Below are positions 8,507 through 17,237 of a stretch of DNA of 64,000 nt, in pieces (position 1 is the first letter of the stretch; each line of letters opens with the position of its first letter). This DNA comes from Halobacillus salinarum (GTDB lineage Bacteria; Bacillota; Bacilli; Bacillales; Halobacillaceae). A program made the translations under genes and the position numbers. The notes below the pieces were generated by a model that saw only the letters and a list, made by a program, of their open reading frames with translations, did no database searches and was not told where the DNA came from. The stretch covers positions 1,426,001 through 1,490,000 of the forward strand of contig NZ_CP095073.1 of the NCBI RefSeq assembly GCF_022919095.1, in the 5' to 3' direction.

Positions 8507-10060
8507 ATGGTATCAACATTTCACGGACTGGAAGTAGCCAAGCGCGGCCTATTCACCCAGCAGTCCGCCTTATATACAACGGGACATAATATCGCAAACG
8601 CCAATACCCCGGGCTACACCCGCCAGCGCGTGAATTTTGAACAGACTAGCCCTTTTCCAGCGGCATCAAGGAACCGGGCCGAGATCCCGGGTCAGATCGG
8701 CACCGGTGTGCAGGCAGGTTCCATAGAACGAGTGCGGACACAGTTTCTTGATGATCAGTACCGCGGGGAAAATAACCGGAGCGGCTATTATGAAGCGATG
8801 TCGAATGCGATGAGCCGTCTCGAGCAGGTTATGAATGAACCGTCGGATAACGGGCTTGCCAAAACGATGGACCGCTTCTGGCAGTCGCTGCAGGATTTAT
8901 CGGTGAACCCCGAGGATTCCGGTGCCCGTTCGGTCGTCAGACAGCGCGGGAAAGCCGTCGCAGAAACCTTTAATTACCTGGCTAACACGATTACCACTTT
9001 GCAGAAAGACGTAAAAAACGAAACGGACGTCACGACCAAGGAAATCAACTCGCTCGCCAGCCAGATCAACAGCATCAATAAACAAATCTCAGAAGTAGAG
9101 CCGCACGGCTATGTTCCGAATGACTTGTATGACGAACGCGACCGCTTGATTGATCAGCTGTCGGGGCTTGCGAATATTGATGTTTCCTACGAGGAGACGC
9201 CGAGCTCAGCCGATCCGCTGGCGATGGGAAAAGCAACGATTTCCTTAGTCGATGAAAACGGCCAGGCACTTACTCCAAAAGCAACCCTTGTCGATGGGGC
9301 GCAAAACACGGTCCAGGAAGTGAAAGTCAATTATTCTACAGATAACCCGGCCCTAGTAAGCTCGGTGAGCGTTGGAAGTACGAATTATACGATGGATGAA
9401 TTTTCATCGCCCGGAAAGCTGCGGGCGTTAATGGACGTATCAGGCTATGAAAACAGCGCAGGAGAGACGGTGGGCGTCTACTCCAATATGCTCCACAACC
9501 TTGATACGATGGCGACTTCGTTCGTGAATCAATTCAACAGCGTGCAGCAGAGCGGGGAATCACTGAACACATTGGATAACAATGACACACCGCCTGCCTT
9601 TTTCTCTCTGGCAGGTTCCACATTAAAAGACGGAGTCCAGGTCGGGCTTTCGGCATCGCTTGATATTACTGATGCGATCAAAAATGATCTGGATAACATT
9701 GCTGCTTCAGACGCGTCAGCGCTTGCCGGTAACGGCGACAATGCACAGGCACTTGCGGACGTGAAGGAGCAAAACGATCCACTGCTCGGAGAAGAGACGA
9801 ATTTAAACAGCTTTTATGAAGCCTTAATTGGCGGAATGGCGGTTGATGCCCAGGAAGCATCCCGACTTTCCAACAACTCGCAAACGCTGCGCCAGTCTGT
9901 CGAGGAGTCAAGAATGTCCGTGAGCTCCGTCTCTTTAGATGAAGAAATGACGAACATGATTAAATACCAGCACGCCTATAACGCAGCGGCTCGAAATATT
10001 ACTGCTGTGGATGAAATGATCGACCGGATTATTAACCAAATGGGACGAGTAGGGAGGTAA
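8507..10060 (+). CDS. flgK: Flagellar hook-associated protein 1 FlgK
   Basis: First hook-filament junction protein, 517 residues. The N-terminal rod-protein motif is clear (FHGLEVAKRGLFTQQSALYT, then HNIANANTPGYTRQ at about residues 24-38). The C terminus has the matching coiled-coil segment EEMTNMIKYQHAYNAAARNI and ends with MIDRIINQMGRVGR. The middle is the exposed variable domain. It is exported with help from FlgN and sits between hook and FlgL. The gene follows flgN by 20 bases and flgL by 6, consistent with one transcript. Confidence 0.97.
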   Translation: MVSTFHGLEVAKRGLFTQQSALYTTGHNIANANTPGYTRQRVNFEQTSPFPAASRNRAEIPGQIGTGVQAGSIERVRTQFLDDQYRGENNRSGYYEAMSNAMSRLEQVMNEPSDNGLAKTMDRFWQSLQDLSVNPEDSGARSVVRQRGKAVAETFNYLANTITTLQKDVKNETDVTTKEINSLASQINSINKQISEVEPHGYVPNDLYDERDRLIDQLSGLANIDVSYEETPSSADPLAMGKATISLVDENGQALTPKATLVDGAQNTVQEVKVNYSTDNPALVSSVSVGSTNYTMDEFSSPGKLRALMDVSGYENSAGETVGVYSNMLHNLDTMATSFVNQFNSVQQSGESLNTLDNNDTPPAFFSLAGSTLKDGVQVGLSASLDITDAIKNDLDNIAASDASALAGNGDNAQALADVKEQNDPLLGEETNLNSFYEALIGGMAVDAQEASRLSNNSQTLRQSVEESRMSVSSVSLDEEMTNMIKYQHAYNAAARNITAVDEMIDRIINQMGRVGR

Positions 10061-10066
10061 TGACTG

Positions 10067-10942
10067 ATGCGTGTAACACAAAGCATGCTTGCTAACAATA
10101 TGCTGCGTAACTTAAGCCAGAGCTACGGCCAGATGGGGAAATACCAGGAGCAGCTTTCAACAGGAAAGAAAATTTCAAAGCCATCTGAAGATCCTGTGGT
10201 TGCAATGAAGGGAATTAACTACCGCTCCCAGCTTACCGAGGTGCAGCAGTACAAACGCAATATTGGAGAAGTGCATAACTGGATGGATAACAGTGACTCG
10301 GCTCTTGATAAAGCAACACAGGCGATGCAGCGGATCCGCGAGCTGACCGTTCAGGCGAGTAACGGTACATATGAAGAAGGACAGCGGGCGAATATCGCAA
10401 AGGAAATCCGCCAATTGAAGGATCACCTCGCCAGTATCGCCAATACGAAAGTGAACGATAAATACATTTTCAATGGAGCCAATACGACAGAAGCTCCCGT
10501 AGACCAGGACACATACACGGTTAACAACAGTGATTCTACGGTCGATATTCCTGTTTCTGCCGGTGTTAAGATGCAGGTGAATGTCGAGCCGGATCAAGTG
10601 TTTAACCAGCAGCTGTTTGATGACATTGAAAAATTTGCGGATGCTTTAGAAGGCACAGGAAGCGATGAAGATTTGGATCAATATTTAGATACCTTTGATT
10701 CTCATATTGATGATATCGTCAATACCCGCGCCGATCTTGGAGCGAGGATGAACCGTGTCGACTTAATTGAAGACCGTCTGTCCACGCAGGAAGTGACTGC
10801 GTCCCAAATGATGTCTGATAACGAGGATGCGGATATTGAAAAAGTCATTACGAATTTGAAAACGCAGGAAAGCGTCCACCGCGCCGCTTTGAGTGTTGGT
10901 TCACGAATCATTCAACCAACACTGATGGACTTTTTAAGATAA
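10067..10942 (+). CDS. flgL: Flagellar hook-associated protein 3 FlgL
   Basis: Second junction protein, 291 residues, exported outside the cell. The flagellin-like N-terminal domain is recognisable (RVTQSMLANNMLRNLSQSY, SEDPVVAMKG, MQRIRELTVQASNGT), as is the C-terminal helical domain ending SVGSRIIQPTLMDFLR. It starts six bases after the flgK stop, with GGGAGG inside the end of flgK. A weak terminator follows, so flgM-flgL can end here or read on into yviE. Confidence 0.97.
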   Translation: MRVTQSMLANNMLRNLSQSYGQMGKYQEQLSTGKKISKPSEDPVVAMKGINYRSQLTEVQQYKRNIGEVHNWMDNSDSALDKATQAMQRIRELTVQASNGTYEEGQRANIAKEIRQLKDHLASIANTKVNDKYIFNGANTTEAPVDQDTYTVNNSDSTVDIPVSAGVKMQVNVEPDQVFNQQLFDDIEKFADALEGTGSDEDLDQYLDTFDSHIDDIVNTRADLGARMNRVDLIEDRLSTQEVTASQMMSDNEDADIEKVITNLKTQESVHRAALSVGSRIIQPTLMDFLR

Positions 10943-10972
10943 GGCTGTCTCTTTAGGGGCAGTCTTGTTTTT
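10941..10972 (+). terminator. Weak intrinsic terminator between flgL and yviE
   Basis: AAGGCTGTCTC and GGGGCAGTCTT pair with several G-U pairs, then TTGTTTTTCTT. It may lower expression of yviE-fliW-csrA relative to flgKL. Confidence 0.6.
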
Positions 10973-10991
10973 CTTCAAGGAGGGTGAGAGG

Positions 10992-11543
10992 ATGGAGATG
11001 CCGAGGTTACAAGTAGAAACGACGCCGGCAAGACTCGGAATCATGACTCATAATGCCAGACAGACAATCCGCCAGCCGGATGCGGAGCTGTCGATTCAGC
11101 AGCCAAAAGCGAGACTGTTGATCGAACAGCGTCCAGGCAAGCTTACCATCGACCAGACGAGGGCGTGGCAGAACATTGATTTAAAAAGCATATTTGTCCG
11201 GAGTGACGAAATGGTGTCCGATGCCCGTCAGCTGTGGCTTGAAGGGATCGCCCGCGCGGCTCAGGAAGGTGATGAACTGATGCGGATTGAGCATAAAGGC
11301 AACCCGATCGCGACGCAAGCCGAAGAAAACTCGCGTTATCAATTCGAGCTTGATCCTGGCGGACTGCCGGCGTATGATCTCGTTGACATACACTATGCTC
11401 CATCCGAGGCTGAAATTAACGTTGAGCCTCAGAAGCCAGTCATTGAAGCCCAGCCAAGAAAACCTGAACTCGGCTACCAGCGGGGAAATGTTGATTTGCA
11501 CATGGAACAGTATCCTGACGTAAAAATTGATTGGAAAGTATAA
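10992..11543 (+). CDS. yviE: DUF6470 family protein YviE
   Basis: The 183-residue soluble protein has a repetitive N terminus with alternating short strands of the type PxAxLxIxQ (PDAELSIQQP, PKARLLIEQR, PGKLTIDQT) and a C-terminal mirror of them (PRKPELGYQRGNVDLHMEQY). It matches YviE, always upstream of fliW in Bacillus. Function is unknown. ATG 10992 is preferred, with AGGAGGGTGA ending 4 bases before it; a longer frame would start inside the terminator. Confidence 0.82.
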   Translation: MEMPRLQVETTPARLGIMTHNARQTIRQPDAELSIQQPKARLLIEQRPGKLTIDQTRAWQNIDLKSIFVRSDEMVSDARQLWLEGIARAAQEGDELMRIEHKGNPIATQAEENSRYQFELDPGGLPAYDLVDIHYAPSEAEINVEPQKPVIEAQPRKPELGYQRGNVDLHMEQYPDVKIDWKV

Positions 11544-11561
11544 AAAGGACGGGAAAAAATA

Positions 11562-12017
11562 ATGGAATTACAAACGAAGCACTTTGGCACTGTGGAAGTG
11601 GACGGGAATGAACTGATCCGGTTTGAACAAGGCATCCCGGGACTTGAACAATATAAGACGTATGCGCTTTTGCCGGTAGATGAAACGTCGGTATATTTTG
11701 CTCTGCAGCCGGTCGATGAAGCAGAAATCGCCTTGATCATTACGAACCCTTATTTATTTTATCAGCAGTATTCATTTGATCTGGATGAAGCGGTGAAAGA
11801 GGAATTAGCCATATCAAAACGGGAAGACGTAGCTGTTTATAACGTGATTACGTTAAAAGAGCCGTTCAGCTCCTCAACGATTAACCTGCAGGCGCCAATC
11901 GTTATTAATGTGGAATCGAAAAAGGGGAGACAGCTGATTTTGACTGATGACCATTACCACACCCGTCATCCATTGATCCAGTCACAAGAAGGTGGGGAAC
12001 GCCGTGCTCATCCTTAA
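11562..12017 (+). CDS. fliW: Flagellar assembly factor FliW
   Basis: Beta-rich 151-residue protein. FliW binds either flagellin or CsrA: when free flagellin in the cytoplasm is exhausted by export, FliW captures CsrA and relieves translational repression of hag. Typical features are the early [21 protein letters not shown] in shorter recognisable pieces and an acidic middle region. The 3' end overlaps the csrA start by 14 bases, so the two antagonists are translationally coupled. Confidence 0.95.
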   Translation: MELQTKHFGTVEVDGNELIRFEQGIPGLEQYKTYALLPVDETSVYFALQPVDEAEIALIITNPYLFYQQYSFDLDEAVKEELAISKREDVAVYNVITLKEPFSSSTINLQAPIVINVESKKGRQLILTDDHYHTRHPLIQSQEGGERRAHP

Positions 12018-12231
12018 CCGCAAAGAAGGCGAATCAATCCGCATCGGCGACGACATCGAAGTGAAAATTGTTTCTGTGGAAGGCGGCCAGGTTAAGCTCG
12101 GCATCGATGCCCCGCGAAGTTTGGACGTGTACCGAGAGGAAGTCTACCGGGCGATTCAAGAAGAGAACACCGAAGCGGCTTCGTTCTCCGGCGAACTGTT
12201 AAATTACTTAAAAAACCAAAAAAAAGATTAA
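12004..12231 (+). CDS. csrA: Carbon storage regulator CsrA
   Basis: A 75-residue RNA-binding dimer (B. subtilis CsrA is 74). I choose the GTG at 12004, giving [20 protein letters not shown], the canonical CsrA start; AAGGTGGGG lies 7 bases before it. The upstream in-frame GTG at 11992 is part of that ribosome site. Residue Arg near 45 in [16 protein letters not shown] is the conserved RNA-contacting Arg. It represses hag by binding GGA motifs in the leader; a good hairpin target is seen at 12310-12329. Confidence 0.95.
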   Translation: MLILNRKEGESIRIGDDIEVKIVSVEGGQVKLGIDAPRSLDVYREEVYRAIQEENTEAASFSGELLNYLKNQKKD

Positions 12232-12255
12232 CAAATGTGAAAAGCTGTCCGATAT
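12229..12255 (+). promoter_or_regulatory. SigD-type promoter of hag
   Basis: TAAC at 12229-12232, overlapping the csrA stop, then 15 bases, then TCCGATAT at 12248-12255. Spacing and -10 fit SigD closely. Transcription would begin near 12262 and give a leader of roughly 95 bases carrying the CsrA hairpin. Confidence 0.8.
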
Positions 12256-12309
12256 AACTAATGTAAAACATTACAAAGTCGGCCGGCTTTTTGTTTTGTT
12301 AAAAAACCT

Positions 12310-12345
12310 GTTCCACAAGGACGTGGAACGTAAAATTCAAGGAGG
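12310..12345 (+). promoter_or_regulatory. CsrA-binding hairpin and overlapping ribosome site in the hag leader
   Basis: GTTCCAC (12310-12316) and GTGGAAC (12323-12329) form a perfect 7-bp stem presenting AAGGAC in the loop. CACAAGGACGTG is very close to the CsrA consensus RUACARGGAUGU. A second GGA lies in the Shine-Dalgarno AAGGAGG at 12339-12345, 20 bases on. This two-site arrangement parallels BS1 and BS2 of B. subtilis hag and lets a CsrA dimer bridge the hairpin and block ribosome entry. Confidence 0.8.
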
Positions 12346-12356
12346 AATCTTTTCTT

Positions 12357-13822
12357 ATGAGAATTAATCACAATATCGCGGCATTGAATACTTACCGTCA
12401 GCTAGGACAGGCGAACAAAGCTATGTCCGGATCAATGGAAAAACTATCTTCTGGCATGAGAATTAACAAAGCTGGGGACGATGCAGCTGGTCTAGCGATT
12501 TCAGAGAAAATGCGCGGACAGATTCGTGGGTTGGATATGGCGTCTAAAAATGCACAGGATGGTGTATCATTCATTCAAACTGCTGAAGGTGCTTTAAATG
12601 AAACACATAGTATTCTTCAACGTATGCGTGAATTAGCAACACAATCAGCAAATGACACTAATACAGACTCTGATCGCGCTGAGCTTCAGAAAGAAGTAGA
12701 CCAATTAGCTCAGGAAATTACTCGGGTTTCGAATAATACCGAGTTTAACACTCAATCATTGCTAAATGGTGGAATAAAAGATGGTAACCTTGGTAAGGCT
12801 ACTTTTCATATTGGAGCAAATTCCGGCCAAAACTTAGGATTAGAAATAAATGCTATGGACGCATTTTCTTTGGGAGTAGGAAGAAATGTTACAACTGCAA
12901 CTTTACAAAGTGGTGCAACAGATACTACAGGAGTTTCATTGGACGCTAGTGTAGGTTCTGGAGTTCTTAATGGAGCAAACCTCCAATTATCAGCAAAAGA
13001 TACTGCTATTCAAGCTACAGAAACTAATACTAAACTTCAAACAGTAAATAATACTTCTAAGTATAATGGTTATACTGTATCTGTTACTTCTACTTCTGGT
13101 GCGGCTGATAGTTTTAATATTGATAATGATGCAAAGACAATTACAATCTCTTTAGATGCTGATGATACTGCCGCTTCAGTAGGTAGTGCTAACTCATTTA
13201 TTAAAGCGCAAACAGGTGGATCAGATTTTGAATTTAGTGCGACACCAGTAGTAGGAACTGGCACTCTAGCAGGGGCCTTGCTGATGATGAAGTAAAACTA
13301 TCACTAACTGATGGTGGTTCTTTAACAGAAGATGTTATTGTAAAAGATAATGCCTCTAGTGTTTCATTTACAGATTCCTCTAAATTTGCAGGAGTAAATA
13401 TCACATTGGATGGTTCAGTAGATGTAAATACTGATGGCACAATTGATATAGCTACTACGGCAGCAAGTGCAGCAACATTTGCTAATGGTGATAAAACTGC
13501 TGATGCCGTATCATTAGGTGGTATTGACATCTCATCTCAATCTTCTGCAGATACAGCTATTACTAAGATAAATGATGCCATTCAAACCGTTTCTGCTGAG
13601 CGTTCTAAATTAGGTGCTTATCAAAACCGTTTAGATCATTCTATTAATAACTTAAATACATCTTCAGAAAACCTTACTGCCGCGGAATCTCGTATCCGTG
13701 ACGTTGACATGGCGAAAGAAATGATGAACCAAACGAAACAAAGTATCCTTGCTCAGGCTTCTCAAGCTATGCTTGCAAAAGCAAACCAGAACCCACAAGG
13801 CGTACTTCAACTTCTACGTTAA
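12357..13822 (+). pseudogene. hag: Flagellin gene, split by a one-base frameshift near 13272-13280
   Basis: The N-terminal D0/D1 domains (MRINHNIAALNTYRQLGQAN, GDDAAGLAISEKMRGQIRG) and the C-terminal D1/D0 domains (SRIRDVDMAKEMMNQTKQ, ANQNPQGVLQLLR) are intact, but in different frames. The first frame ends at 13295 just after a GGGG run at 13272-13275. Adding one G there gives a continuous reading of about 488 residues through the variable domain (AGGLADDEVKLSLTDGG). The central domain is more AT-rich than neighbouring genes and rich in Thr, Ser and Asp, as surface-exposed flagellin domains often are. Filament subunit exported by the type III apparatus with FliS. Whether the break is genuine, phase-variable or an assembly error is open. 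Confidence 0.9.
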
Positions 13823-13894
13823 TCATTATTTTTAAACCCTTTCAAAATCTAAGCTTATGAAAGCCTGAAGATTTTTGAAAACTAGAATTTAATA

Positions 13895-13936
13895 AAGAGA
13901 ACTGTATGGAATTTAATTCTATACAGTTCTCTTTTC
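13895..13936 (+). terminator. Strong intrinsic terminator of hag
   Basis: AAGAGAACTGTAT and ATACAGTTCTCTT form a 13-bp stem around an AT-rich loop, followed by TTCTTTTATTT. Such strength fits a highly expressed flagellin transcript. Confidence 0.85.
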
Positions 13937-13939
13937 TTT

Positions 13940-14280
13940 TATTTATTTGAGACTTACGCTTTCTATTCCTTCATTTGTTTCTATGAGTTTCCACAAGGCG
14001 CTTTAAAGGGCATGCCTTCGAGACCTGTAAATAAGGTAGTCTCATCCCCATGTCTATACTTTCATTCCTTATTCTTCAATTCAATCTAATATCTTTCTGT
14101 AACCCTTTATCTGAAGTTTCACTGTTTTGAAAGTCTGATAGATCCCTATGTTCTTCTGATTTTAGGAAACTGGAGTAACTCTTGGTTATAGTCCCAGGTT
14201 ACATATGAATACAATCATTATCATGACAGTATTAGTCCTTCTATTCGAAAGAAAAGTCTATAAGATCATTGATTATCCAA
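13940..14280. other. Non-coding stretch with no recognisable feature
   Basis: About 340 bases between the hag terminator and a palindromic element. All frames are broken by stops and no RNA gene or promoter of good quality is seen. It may be decayed sequence. Confidence 0.5.
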
Positions 14281-14400
14281 TGAGCGTTCGGTGGTGACGC
14301 CTGTGGGAACAGCGCGAGCCGAAGATCCACTTGGTCAAGTGGTCTTCTTGACCAAGTTAGCTGAGGCCGTGCCCGCGGCAAGCACCCTCCGATAAGCGAT
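14281..14400. repeat. Dispersed palindromic (REP-like) element, copy 1
   Basis: GC-rich imperfect palindrome. The core ACTTGGTCAAG (14329-14339) and CTTGACCAAGT (14347-14357) is a perfect 11-bp inverted repeat. The outer arms are GGTGACGCCTGTGGGAAC and GTGCCCGCGGCAAGCACC. It shares the design, and short blocks such as GAGCCGAAGATC versus GGCCGAGATC, with the elements at 18222-18345 and 46995-47118. Confidence 0.6.
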
Positions 14401-14445
14401 TCGTGAGAATCAACCCCTCTTAGATAGGAAGAAGTTTTTCACCTG

Positions 14446-14468
14446 CCTCCAAAATCGGAGGTTTTTTT
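14446..14468 (+). terminator. Intrinsic terminator upstream of flaG
   Basis: CCTCC, a six-base loop and GGAGG followed by seven T. It isolates the flaG promoter from upstream transcription. Confidence 0.7.
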
Positions 14469-14470
14469 CT

Positions 14471-14496
14471 TTAACTTTTTTCATTTAAACCGATAT
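14471..14496 (+). promoter_or_regulatory. SigD-type promoter of flaG-fliD-fliS-fliT
   Basis: TTAA at 14471-14474, 14 bases, then ACCGATAT at 14489-14496. The flaG start is 37 bases downstream. The orthologous B. subtilis operon is SigD-dependent. Confidence 0.7.
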
Positions 14497-14532
14497 AAAA
14501 AGAAACACATATAGGACAGGGAGTTGTAGAAA

Positions 14533-14901
14533 GTGAATGTAGGACCCATTCTAACTCAATCACAACTCCTGCAGAAGAATTCATCTCAGCCCAGACTTCG
14601 TACATCAGTTCAGGAGCCAGAAACCGAAGCAGAAATTCAATCCGCAGTAAAGAATGAACAAGAACAGCAAGCACCGACGAAAGAGGATGTGAAGAAGGTT
14701 GTAGATGGATTGAACCGGTTTTTAGAGCCGGTGAAAACGTCGATTCGCTTCCAGTACCACGAAAAGCTGGAGGAGTATTACGTTACGATTGTTGATAACA
14801 AGACGGATAAAGTGATTAAGGAAATTCCGCCGAAAAAGATGCTCGATCTCTATGCGGCGATGGCGGAATCGCTTGGGATTATTGTCGATCATAAAATATA
14901 A
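14533..14901 (+). CDS. flaG: Flagellar protein FlaG
   Basis: A 122-residue protein with a polar, Glu/Gln-rich N-terminal half and the conserved FlaG domain near residues 55-120 (LNRFLEPVKTSIRFQYHEKL, YYVTIVDNKTDKVIKEIPPK, LDLYAAMAESLGIIVDHK). FlaG-type proteins affect filament length in other bacteria; the mechanism is unclear. GTG start at 14533 preceded by GGGAG. It heads the filament-cap operon. Confidence 0.9.
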   Translation: MNVGPILTQSQLLQKNSSQPRLRTSVQEPETEAEIQSAVKNEQEQQAPTKEDVKKVVDGLNRFLEPVKTSIRFQYHEKLEEYYVTIVDNKTDKVIKEIPPKKMLDLYAAMAESLGIIVDHKI

Positions 14902-14913
14902 GCAGGTGATAGA

Positions 14914-16467
14914 ATGAACGATATGAGAGTTGGCGGCCTTGCCTCCGGAATGAACACCGATGAAATCATAGACAAGCTCATGAAGGCAGAGCGGATTCCG
15001 CTCGATAAAATGGAGCAGGACAAGAAGTGGATGACGTGGCAGCGGGATTCATACCGCGATGTCAATAAGCAGCTGCTTGAGCTTGATAACATGATGCTTG
15101 ATATGAAGCTTGAGAGAACATATAACACGAAGACGACTTCTTCACCGTCTTCCGCTATTTCCGCAACAGCTACCGCAAGTGCCGGGAATGGCAACTACAA
15201 TGTCCAGGTTAAAGAATTGGCGTCTGCTGCCTACAATTTGAGTGAAACGTCTTTGTCGAACGACCCGAATGACAAGATTGATCCGACGAAGCCGCTCTCT
15301 TCTCAAGCAGGAAAATTTGCTAATGCCATCGAAACCGGCACGATTACAATCGAAACATACGGTGAAGATGGGCCGACTTCCCTTAACGTAGACGTAACGA
15401 TGGATAAATCGTTGAACGATATCCTCGGTGAAATTAACGATTCAGACGTCGGTGTGCGGGCGTTTTATGACCAAAGCGCAGATAAAGTGATGATTGAGCG
15501 GACTGAGACAGGGAATTTTAACACGGACGATTCCCGGTTTTTAGGGGCTGAAATCGGCTTTAACGGCTCTACGGCTGGATTTTTATCGAACACGCTTGGT
15601 TTAAAAAATGGCGATAATTCATCAGGGACCTGGAAGCTTAACGAAAAAGGCGGGACAGACGCTACCTTCGTATACAATCATGACCTCGAAATCAAAACCC
15701 ATGACAACCACTATTCGATTAATGGGGTCGATTTTCAATTTAACAGTGTAATGGACAGCCCTGTGAACGTAAACGTATCGAACGACGTCGATGCAGCCGT
15801 CGACTCAATTACGAAATTCGTGGATAAGTACAACAAAATCATCGAAGACTTAAATGGCAAAATCGATGAAAAGCGCTACCGTGATTATCAGCCACTGACA
15901 GATAAGCAAAAAGAAGATATGGAAGATAAAGAAATCGAGCTTTGGAACGATAAAGCGAAAAGCGGCCTTTTGAAAAGTGATGGTGTCATTCGTAACGGGC
16001 TGTTTGAAATGCGTCAGAATTGGTATGGCAAAGTGGAAACAGGCGGCGAGTACACCCAGCTGTCTCAGATTGGCATTGAAACGTCTGCCAATTACTTAGA
16101 TAAAGGAAAACTATTAATTAACGAAGAGGATCTCAGGGAAGCTCTGAGAAATGACCCGGATGCCGTCCATAAGCTGTTTGCCAGTGACGGGGAAGGTGCC
16201 AACCAGCAAGGGATTGTCCGCAAGCTGGAAGAGTCAATTGCCACGACGATGAAAAATATCGAGCAAAAAGCAGGAAAAGCTTCCAGTACGGAAGAGACTT
16301 ACATGCTCGGGCGTCAGCTTAAGGATATGGATGACCGGATTGATCAGTTTGAAGATCGGTTAACGGATATTGAAGACCGCTACTGGTCCCAGTTTGGTGC
16401 GATGGAGAAAGCCATTCAGAAATTGAATTCCCAATCTTCGTATTTAATGCAGAATTTTAGTCAATAA
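14914..16467 (+). CDS. fliD: Flagellar filament cap protein FliD (HAP2)
   Basis: A 517-residue cap protein placed at the tip of the growing filament, where it helps flagellin monomers fold. The N terminus (MRVGGLASGMNTDEIIDKLM) and the C-terminal coiled coil (MDDRIDQFEDRLTDIEDRYW, then FGAMEKAIQKLNSQSSYLMQ) are diagnostic. The middle is the variable cap-leg region. It starts 12 bases after flaG with CAGGTGAT as ribosome site. Confidence 0.97.
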   Translation: MNDMRVGGLASGMNTDEIIDKLMKAERIPLDKMEQDKKWMTWQRDSYRDVNKQLLELDNMMLDMKLERTYNTKTTSSPSSAISATATASAGNGNYNVQVKELASAAYNLSETSLSNDPNDKIDPTKPLSSQAGKFANAIETGTITIETYGEDGPTSLNVDVTMDKSLNDILGEINDSDVGVRAFYDQSADKVMIERTETGNFNTDDSRFLGAEIGFNGSTAGFLSNTLGLKNGDNSSGTWKLNEKGGTDATFVYNHDLEIKTHDNHYSINGVDFQFNSVMDSPVNVNVSNDVDAAVDSITKFVDKYNKIIEDLNGKIDEKRYRDYQPLTDKQKEDMEDKEIELWNDKAKSGLLKSDGVIRNGLFEMRQNWYGKVETGGEYTQLSQIGIETSANYLDKGKLLINEEDLREALRNDPDAVHKLFASDGEGANQQGIVRKLEESIATTMKNIEQKAGKASSTEETYMLGRQLKDMDDRIDQFEDRLTDIEDRYWSQFGAMEKAIQKLNSQSSYLMQNFSQ

Positions 16468-16483
16468 AAGGAGTGCCGGCTAC

Positions 16484-16873
16484 ATGTCAATTCAAGCTTA
16501 TCAAAACAATTCGGTGGAAACCGCTTCGCCGGGGGAGCTTACGTTAATGCTGTATAATGGCTGTTTGAAATTTATTAAACAGGCGAAAAAAGCGATGGAA
16601 ACCAACCAGATTGAAGCGAAAAATACGAGCATTCAAAAAGCGCAGAACATCGTTCAGGAACTCATGGTAACAATGGATCAAGGGTATGAAATCACCCAGC
16701 AGATTCTGCCTTTATATGATTATATGAACCGACGTCTGATGGAAGCGAATGTGAAAAACGATTTAGAGATCCTGGAAGAAGTAGAAGGATTAGCGGTGGA
16801 ATTCCGCGATACGTGGAAACAGGTTATATTGCAGACGAGAAAAGTCCAGTATGGCCAGGGCGGAAACGCGTAA
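16484..16873 (+). CDS. fliS: Flagellar export chaperone FliS
   Basis: Four-helix-bundle chaperone of 129 residues. It binds the C terminus of flagellin, stops premature polymerisation and targets it to FlhA. Family motifs include AYQNNSVETASPGELTLMLY at the start and TRKVQYGQGG at the end. The stop TAA overlaps the fliT start (TAATG). Confidence 0.96.
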   Translation: MSIQAYQNNSVETASPGELTLMLYNGCLKFIKQAKKAMETNQIEAKNTSIQKAQNIVQELMVTMDQGYEITQQILPLYDYMNRRLMEANVKNDLEILEEVEGLAVEFRDTWKQVILQTRKVQYGQGGNA

Positions 16874-17226
16874 TGAGCGTTTGGAAGGATTTTTACGGAT
16901 TAACGCTTAAGCTTGAGCTGACCTTAAACGAAAACGTCACCCGTGGTAATCGATCGGAAATCATCGAGCGCGTCAACGATATTCTTGACGAACGATCAAT
17001 TCTCATGAAAGAATTAGCGCAGGTACAGTCAGCTGAAGAGAGAGACATGAAGGAGCAGGTGCTCGCTAAAGAACCGGAGCTCACCGCGCGTCTGGACGTG
17101 CTTTTCCGCGAGTTGAAGACTGAGATGCGCAATGTAAAAAAGACCAAATCCAGCAATCAGCGATATACCAACCCTTATCGCAGCGTTTCCAGCTATGATG
17201 GCATGTTTTTGGATCATAGAAAGTAG
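16873..17226 (+). CDS. fliT: Flagellar protein FliT
   Basis: The 117-residue helical protein starts in the fliS stop (TAATG). The longer frame from 16813 lies inside fliS and is rejected. FliT-type chaperones bind the cap protein FliD. The protein has two long charged helices (ILDERSILMKELAQVQSAEE near 40-60) and a C terminus rich in Arg, Tyr and Ser. Sequence identity in this family is low, so position after fliS is the main evidence. Confidence 0.8.
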   Translation: MSVWKDFYGLTLKLELTLNENVTRGNRSEIIERVNDILDERSILMKELAQVQSAEERDMKEQVLAKEPELTARLDVLFRELKTEMRNVKKTKSSNQRYTNPYRSVSSYDGMFLDHRK

Positions 17227-17237
17227 CAGGTGATTTT

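Noticed and set aside
13940-14280. Small RNA gene downstream of hag
   Set aside because: No promoter and no compact fold could be supported by eye.
15465-15677. Antisense frames inside flagellar genes
   Set aside because: Shadows of fliD, flgK and neighbours without independent start signals.
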